Of a DNA stretch of 64,000 bases, positions 57,773 through 64,000 are shown one piece after another; position 1 is the stretch's first letter; every line of letters begins with the position of its first letter. The notes beneath the pieces were generated by a model. That model ran no database searches and was not told the origin of the DNA. It worked only from the letters and a program-made list of their open reading frames with translations. A program made the translations under genes and the position numbers. This DNA is from Malaya genurostris (Eukaryota; Arthropoda; Insecta; Diptera; Culicidae). The DNA lies in assembly GCF_030247185.1 (NCBI RefSeq), contig NC_080572.1, forward strand, positions 91,775,435-91,839,434, read 5' to 3'.

Positions 57773-59722
57773 TCATACGTGACTCAACGGGGTTTGTTTG
57801 AGTACATGGTGGTGTAGATGATGATGACTAGTGGATGCCACGCTACCGATGGTTTGCGTGTATGGAGTGGCGAGAAGTGACGCAGCGGCAGAACCGGGTA
57901 CTCCTATTCCGGACGTTGCATATGGCTGCGGTAGTGGAGGCCTTGGTTTGATCAATACTTGTCCGGCACCAGTAGGATCAGGTGATCCGAACAATCTTCG
58001 CCATAGTCGTCGCCATGATTCTACTGTTTTACCTGACCATATCCACACACCGGAAGTGATTCCTACTGCTAGAGCCATGAAATATTTCAGCATTAGAACC
58101 GAATACAGCGGTTTTTGACGGAATCCGGTTGTGGCTTTACACGGGCACGTCAATCCAGTCATCCAATCCTCGGAGAAGTTTGCTTCGTATAGATGGCATC
58201 CGATCACTATCGTAGCGGGAACAGTATACAGCACACTGAAGATTCCTATCCGGATCATCAGTTTTTCCAGCTTATCGGCCTTTGATCCAGCTCCTATTCC
58301 ACCCTGCTGTTTGATAACGGATCGGATTCGGAATAGAGATACAAATCCAGCCATTAAAAATGTCGTTCCCACTACCAGATAGACGAACAGTGGTGCCAGA
58401 ACAAAGTTTTTCAGATTTTCAACAGAAGAGTTTCCTACATAGCAGATTCCTGCAATCGGATCTCCATCGACGGCAGGCCTGAGGAGAACTGATACACTCT
58501 GCACTGTTGGTATTAACCAAGCCGCTAGGTGGAAGTACTGTGAATGTTTTGAGATGGCTTCGTTGCCCCACTTGAGTCCAGCGGCAAGAAACCAGGTGAA
58601 TGATAAAATCACCCACCAGATAGAGGATGCCATGCCAAAAAAGTAGATCATGATGAAGACCATGGTACAGGAACTCTGACCCATTGTTGGGTACTTGATA
58701 CCTTTCCCGTCACATGCTATCTCGTCGTGCCCGAGAAACAGTCGCGTTAGATAACCGCAGGACACAATAAAATAGCACGCTGACAGGAACACAATCGGTC
58801 GCTCAGGATACTTGAATCTTTCGGTGTCTATGAGGAACGTTGTGAGTGTCATTAGTGTGCTTATGCCGCAAAGGCCGGACCAGAGCGCGATCCACACCCC
58901 GGCGAAATCCTTTTCTTCCTGGCTGAAGAACGCTCCCCGACACGGGATCGCGCAGTTTATGACGTCGCCGACCCTTTCGACACTTTGGTTGTGCAGTAGG
59001 CTTTCCCTCCCCAGGGTCACCAGTGGCTCCCGACACCGGCACATGCACTCTTTTGTTCTTTCCCCTGGGGGATTTTGGCAGTTTTTTGAATTCTTGCCTT
59101 TACATTTGTTATTTTGGCCAGAAGCACCACCCGCATGAGATTTTCGGGTTGGTTTCGCATGAGAACCACTTCCACCACCACTTGCTCCACCGCCGCCAGA
59201 TGATGAATGGCCGCCATCGTCTTCGCTGGGTTGCTCCATGCAGAGATTGTCGCTGTCTCCGGAAACGGGCAGATTTTCACATGCCATTCGTTCAGGCCAA
59301 CTAAAGCTGTACTGTTGCATAATCGGTGCACAACCGGCCCTTGCCCGTTCGCAAACACTTCGACACACCGGCAAAGGTTTGTGGTAATCTTCTATGCAGA
59401 TTGGTGTGTACATCGAGCATAAAAAGAACTTCAGATCTGGCGAACATTTAATCTCAACCAGTGGCCAGAACTGGTGCACCTCGAGTCCCGCTTCTTCCTG
59501 CGTTTCATGGTTCATTTCGTTCGGGAACGATGTTAGATTGTATCCGATACCTCGACACATCGGAATTGTAATTTCTTCACAGCGCGAGTGTGGGTCTTTC
59601 GGTATCGCCGGTAGATGCGGTGCCGGACTAACACCTGTGCCACCGTAGTAGCTGGAATCGGCACGGGTACTGCACAGAAGCAGTAGACCTACCGTCAGTG
59701 CGCTGATTGCTGTTTGTTTCAT
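57773..59722 (-). CDS. fz2: Frizzled-2 Wnt receptor
   Basis: 649 residues in one uninterrupted exon. Signal peptide about 1-22. Cysteine-rich Wnt-binding domain about 48-161 with all ten cysteines. A Ser/Gly-rich linker (166-222). Seven membrane segments at about 273-297, 308-330, 352-380, 397-417, 438-465, 489-512 and 540-563. The Dishevelled-binding KTVESW follows the last one (565-570). The tail contains His-rich TSHHHLHHHV and ends TPLSHV, which fits a class I PDZ ligand. The CRD (CRGIGYNLTSFPNEMNHETQ, FWPLVEIKCSPDLKFFLCSM) matches Drosophila Fz2 more closely than Fz. It acts at the plasma membrane in Wnt/Wingless signalling. The ATG at 59722 is the first in frame and directly starts the signal peptide. 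Confidence 0.96.
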   Translation of the reverse strand: MKQTAISALTVGLLLLCSTRADSSYYGGTGVSPAPHLPAIPKDPHSRCEEITIPMCRGIGYNLTSFPNEMNHETQEEAGLEVHQFWPLVEIKCSPDLKFFLCSMYTPICIEDYHKPLPVCRSVCERARAGCAPIMQQYSFSWPERMACENLPVSGDSDNLCMEQPSEDDGGHSSSGGGGASGGGSGSHAKPTRKSHAGGASGQNNKCKGKNSKNCQNPPGERTKECMCRCREPLVTLGRESLLHNQSVERVGDVINCAIPCRGAFFSQEEKDFAGVWIALWSGLCGISTLMTLTTFLIDTERFKYPERPIVFLSACYFIVSCGYLTRLFLGHDEIACDGKGIKYPTMGQSSCTMVFIMIYFFGMASSIWWVILSFTWFLAAGLKWGNEAISKHSQYFHLAAWLIPTVQSVSVLLRPAVDGDPIAGICYVGNSSVENLKNFVLAPLFVYLVVGTTFLMAGFVSLFRIRSVIKQQGGIGAGSKADKLEKLMIRIGIFSVLYTVPATIVIGCHLYEANFSEDWMTGLTCPCKATTGFRQKPLYSVLMLKYFMALAVGITSGVWIWSGKTVESWRRLWRRLFGSPDPTGAGQVLIKPRPPLPQPYATSGIGVPGSAAASLLATPYTQTIGSVASTSHHHLHHHVLKQTPLSHV

Positions 59723-60206
59723 TTTTTTTGTGGCGGATGGTGATGAATGTACGGTTGTGATTTCGAATCAAATTTTCTGGTCCGAAAATGAGGCGAAACG
59801 TTTTCTTTGTTGGTTATCACCGCTATTGTTACTGTGATATCCGGAGACTGCGCTTATTGTCCTCAGTCCAGTCCGGGTGCAAAATTGCAATTAGATTATC
59901 TTCATCGTTACTTTCTGCTACAGCTGCAAACATACATCTCGCTATCGCTCATGTAACCACCGGTTAGTTGCTGCTGACGATGTTACTGTGATGGCACATG
60001 TGCAATACACTAATCGATGTACGGACTGTACGTCCTTTTCCGAGAGACACTGCTGATCGGACGTCTGTCGGACGTGGCTGGTGGCAGCAAGAAAATTAAA
60101 TTCAGCAAACTTGTTCACCAAATCAGTGTATGCTGCCGGTTGCGGGTGATGGTTTCTGATGCGCGAGAAAAAGTAGCACTGTCTACTAAAGCTGGGGTCG
60201 CTCGGT
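59723..60206 (-). promoter_or_regulatory. Probable fz2 5' UTR exon segment
   Basis: On the minus strand, TTTTGTTTCAG (ending at 60207) is a good acceptor, so the coding exon probably begins at 60206 with a 484-nt 5' UTR, and at least one further 5' exon lies upstream. No coding sequence. Inference from one splice signal. Confidence 0.4.
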
Positions 60207-61590
60207 CTGAAACAAAACGAGAAGAGAGAAGGAAATGAATATAAATTAGATTATAATTAATATCATATGGGGAAAGAATTTATATTTCAAGCGAAATCAT
60301 ATTAGACATAAATGAACGAAGTCAAGTGTAGCAGTGAGCTTGTTGGCAGCCTGTAACAGACATTATGCAAAAAGTAGTGCATGTTTCTTGCTCTGATCGC
60401 TTACGGAGACATGACATGTTTCAGTATGTCCCTAAAAGGGGGTTTTTGTTGCTTTCGTGTTTGAAAACTTCGACTCGACATATGCGTCCTAGTGCGGTGG
60501 GTTCGGTTGAGCGTTCGTACTCATATGACCGCACCAGAAAGTGCATCACCGAACCGGTCGCCTTGTTTGGCTTTGTACCCGGACGGTACCCCGTGCATGG
60601 GTACGAGTAATGCATGCTTCTAGGTTCCGTCATTTGTTCGTTTCCATCAGGCAGATTGGACAGTCTGCTTCGGGTCCGACGGTACCCAAGGAAGAAGCAA
60701 GTTATTGATGCTACTGCTGCTACCGATTTTTTTTTGCGGCTGCGTGCCTGGAATGGGTTGCTTTTTGGAGTACTTTTACCTAAATTGTGTCCATTAAAAC
60801 TCCTTAGGGAAAGAGTGAACCGTACGGTATGTTGTGAAAGTACAGCTCTTCGATCGATGGCTTCAATTAAATGAACTGTCCAGGGTTAATTGAATATTAG
60901 ACATGCAAGGGGCCAGTTGTTCTAGGATCCAAATTCTATTTTCGAGGGTCCTCTATGTCTTCTGTGCATGCAGTTTGGATGGTATTCATTCGAAACGTGG
61001 TGTGAATTGCAAATAAAAAAGTACAGTGCATATTGCTGTGTTTGTGTTTCAGGTTGATCTCGAATTTATTTGGCAGAAAACCGGCCTATTGTCGAAGGTA
61101 TGCCATTAAACGGTTATATATAAAGTTGGGGCTCAAAAAATTGATTTTAGTATTTGTCTATTCGGAAAGTTTTGGAAAGTATCTTGGTAATATTTTATCC
61201 AGATCGGAGCACTAAATTTCAAATGACAGTCGTTCGCAGCGCACATGTTCCATCGGTCACCAACTTTAAACGCGATTATCTTGGAGTAGAGTTTTTTTGA
61301 AAAATACTTTTGCGATGAACGTGATGTCTTAAAAAATTTTCAATCGATTTTCATAATTTTTTTTTCATTGTTCTCATTGATACTCGCGTGTACCTGAACA
61401 ATTCCGTTTTAAGCCCAAAACCAAATCAAGTGCACCGCAATAAATGTCTCTTTAATATTTCTTTGACTTTTTCTATTTCAGTTAAGGACAATTCCTAGAA
61501 ATGGCCTTGACTCTGACAATTTTCAACTTTTTTATGATTTTTTTCATAAAAATATGTGTCAAATTCGCTCAAACTTTGGAAAACTTTCCC
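60207..61590. other. Region upstream of fz2, no secure feature
   Basis: GC-richer than average at 60420-60620 with short ORFs on both strands that match nothing known; could contain fz2 promoter or a 5' UTR intron. No further structure identified. Confidence 0.4.
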
Positions 61591-61765
61591 GAGACCCGGA
61601 GGGCCGAATGTTGTATACCAATCGGTTCAGCTCGACGAACTAAACAAATGTCTCTGTGTGCGATTGTATATGTGTTTGTTTACATGTGCAAGACCTGGAC
61701 CGATTTTGATCAAACTAGTTGCAAATGAAATGCCATCCTGGAAGTATGTACGGTATTGTTTTTGT
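61591..61765. repeat. Dispersed family 'E' fragment (gagacccggagggccgaatg)
   Basis: Carries cccggagggccgaatgttgt and a gaccgattttgatcaaact segment; the same type of start, aggcccggaggga, is seen at 63946 near the window's end. Confidence 0.6.
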
Positions 61766-61767
61766 TT

Positions 61768-62525
61768 TGTCGTGAATACGACTTACTTTACTATGGGGCT
61801 TTTCAAAATTTACCGTGTGAGAGTGTGATAAGTTTATGATCGTGAATATCTCTTGTTGTATCTAACGAATCAACATAATTTTTGCTACATGCCATCGGAA
61901 ATATGATCACGATTTTATGATAAAATTTTCAGTTGTGTGACATAATCTCAAATAATTAAAAATTAAACTTTTCTGAAATGTTTGGTATAAACGAGTATCA
62001 AAGAGGATAATTCATAAGGCGCGTTTGCCTTTCTCGTATTTTTAAAGCTCATAGCTCAGTGATCTGTGGAAGGATTTGATGTATTTTGTGTCGTTTGCAA
62101 AGCTAGTTTCGCTTCCGACAAGAGCGATTACGTCACAGCTAACAGTTGTTTGCATTGGTGAAAAAACAACGAAAAGAGGACAACGGTGGAGAGCACCACA
62201 CAAAATCAGCCGTTTTAATGGCTCTAAAAGTTTTCTAAAGAACTATTAGGATTTCTTGCTCGCAAATCGAAGGTAAATATCCTCAGATTAGTGCAAATCT
62301 AGAACAGTTTGATTAGATTTGTGCACTTTTGGCTGTGTGAAATTCACAGTAATCGAGATCAAGTGAAGCCTTCTTTGTTTTTGCGAAAAATGTGAAAAAG
62401 GGGAATGCTTGCATAATTCATACAATTGATCAACTAATTGATATTCGGAAGTGTTAAGGAACATGTCAGTTGTTTTCGTAATCACGACATCCAGTTATGT
62501 CTCTGTCATTACCCACCCGCCGTTT
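61768..62525. mobile_element. Family 'D' repeat, inverted and internally deleted copy
   Basis: Reads as the reverse complement of 32320-33535 with the middle (about 450 bp) missing: gtcgtgaatacgacttactt at one end, cattacccacccgcc at the other. A junction near 62075 joins the 'ctcatagctcagtgatctgtg' side to the 'atgtattttgtgtcgtttgc' side. Confidence 0.7.
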
Positions 62526-63609
62526 TGAATGTGATGATTACATTCCGAGTTATACAATTTTTTTTGACGAACTCGATTTTATATGCCTTATCTCAATAGT
62601 AGGGGATTTGGACGAAGTACGATGAAATGACGCTTAAATATCTTTAATCTAGACACAATTTTCAATACAATCGTTTTTAGGTACTCTCAGCATAGTATTT
62701 TGGTTTGATTTGTTTTTAATACGGTTCCTTCTTGGTCATATTGGAAATTCTGCATTATCATCGAATTTTGAGAGATGGCCCATACATTTATATAACTAAA
62801 TCGATTGTAACTGTCTTCAACTACTCAACTACAACCACCGAAAAAACCAAATTTTTCTGTTTATTCTAATAAACATTTTGTCCTATTTTTACCGTAATCG
62901 AACACCATTCTTTCTAGTCAAAACTTTCGTAAGTCAAACAAAAATTGATGCAGAAAACATGCGAATCGATAAAGAAAGGTATCATCTCACTATCAGGTGG
63001 ATAAGGCACGTTTTTAAATGCAGTTAGAATCGAATTCGTTAGAATTTCGTTGAACATGACAAACTACTTTAACCCAATTTGACATTGACGTTAGCGGATG
63101 CCTTTTTGAACTTTTCTTAATTCGTTAAAATTTGCTTTGTAAGCATTTGTACAGCTCATGAAACTGTTTCAGCAAATACTGGATTCAACATTAATGATGT
63201 TTTTATTGATTCTACTCGCTCGGTGCCAGTGTTTTACCCTGACAGCTGATCAGTAAAACGTTTTTGTAAAGTTTGGTTTGCACGCTTGCTGCTCGGAAAA
63301 GAAAACGGGTGCAAAATAGTTGCCCGCGAATTGCTCCGAAAGTGCATTTTTTTCGTGCGGTGCAAATCAATGAAACACAGTGCACCTGTTTTGATTGCTC
63401 GACCGCACGAAAAGTGCACGGATAGGGCAAAACACTCCACGAGTGTGGTCATTGAAAAACGACATAAGTTTCCAGTGTCTAACATAAGATGGCGCCATCA
63501 CTATATTACACGAGTCGTAGAGCAAGTTTGAATATCTGTTTGAATGAATATATTGAGCAAGGTTGAATAATGGTATTCGCATGATTACAATTGGGCATTT
63601 CTGTTACAG
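62526..63609. other. Intergenic; short inverted repeat
   Basis: A short inverted repeat sharing cgtgcggt/accgcacg lies near 63340-63362 and 63402-63420. The motif aagatggcgcc at 63486-63496 is promoter-like and about 115 bp before the candidate exon below. Nothing else supported. Confidence 0.4.
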
Positions 63610-63796
63610 TGTTTTTACTCGAAGCAAAACCAAAACTAGTTTTGGCGGTCCGACAGCAGTGGAAACTGGTTTAGGTTCGGCATCAAGCGAAAACGACATT
63701 GTAATACAAGACTTATTGCTGAAATGGCGTGTCGACAGCGACCAGTTCAAACGGGTCAAAATCGGTGATTGTTATGGTTATGGCTTAATCACCCAG
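63610..63796 (+). CDS. Unrecognised candidate internal exon
   Basis: 187 bp, open over its whole length, between an acceptor TTCTGTTACAG (ending 63609) and a donor GTAACC (from 63797). It enters with one base completing a split codon and leaves in phase 0. The peptide begins VFTRSKTKTSFGGPTAVETG and ends FKRVKIGDCYGYGLITQ. Codon use is more protein-like than the flanks. I do not recognise a family. Alternatively it is repeat debris or part of a gene continuing beyond the window. Confidence 0.35.
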
Positions 63797-63889
63797 GTAA
63801 CCATTAAGCATTAATATTAGCAGTAAAATAGTCTCTTATGGGCACATTTTCCGAGTGTTATCAAAAATTGTTAGCTCCGAAATATGAGT

Positions 63890-64000
63890 TTTTGCCTTTC
63901 TCATATAGAAAGGTAATGCAATCACTGTGAAAACCGACTTTTGAACCGAGGCCCGGAGGGACTTTTCTGGGAGATGGCTAAACTGATTCAAATGAAAGGT
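63890..64000. repeat. Dispersed family 'E' start, continuing past the window
   Basis: Sequence cctttctcatatagaaaggt followed by aggcccggagggac and gagatggctaaactgattc; the family's usual beginning, cut by the window edge. Confidence 0.65.

Overview
This is nuclear DNA from an insect, almost certainly a culicine mosquito (Aedes-like). The evidence is AT-rich DNA with short-intron genes of insect type (frizzled-2, Cox11, a Rab11-FIP/nuclear-fallout gene, an FBF1-like centriolar gene), large introns and intergenic stretches filled with transposon debris, a tRNA-derived SINE resembling Aedes Feilai, an ITmD37E transposon (a mosquito-typical family), and a LINE resembling the Lian/LOA clade. The species is inferred from repeat content, not proven.

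Layout. 1-7661: two nearly identical non-LTR retrotransposons, both on the minus strand, directly abutting head-to-tail. The first copy runs off the left edge. 7662-15171: repeat-rich DNA with interleaved and simple foldback elements, a SINE and a LINE scrap. 15172-25745 (+): the 3' part of a Rab11-binding coiled-coil gene (nuf/Rab11-FIP3/4-like). Three exons are clustered, then a 9.5 kb intron full of inverted repeats and a 129-unit TA microsatellite, then the terminal exon with the Rab11-binding domain. 27031-30274 (-): a two-exon coiled-coil gene resembling Fas-binding factor 1 (FBF1), convergent with nuf. 34466-35282 (+): Cox11 in three exons. 35283-57772: about 22 kb with no secure host gene, containing dispersed repeats, three MITEs in tandem, an hAT-type element nested inside another hAT-type element that splits a coding-like stretch, a Harbinger-type MITE, and a three-level nest (MITE > ITmD37E > mariner). 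57773-59722 (-): intronless coding region of frizzled-2. 59723-64000: fz2 5' region, more dispersed repeats and one unrecognised candidate exon near the right edge.

The host genes do not form an operon or shared pathway. Fz2 is a Wnt receptor, Cox11 inserts copper into cytochrome c oxidase in mitochondria, nuf acts on recycling endosomes and centrosomes, and FBF1 acts at centriole distal appendages/transition fibres. The two centrosome-related genes are tail-to-tail neighbours. I see no CRISPR array, no bacterial defence system and no viral gene. The most interesting structures are the tandem LINE pair, the hAT-interrupted coding stretch and the nested transposons. All identities come from reading the sequence; no database search was run.
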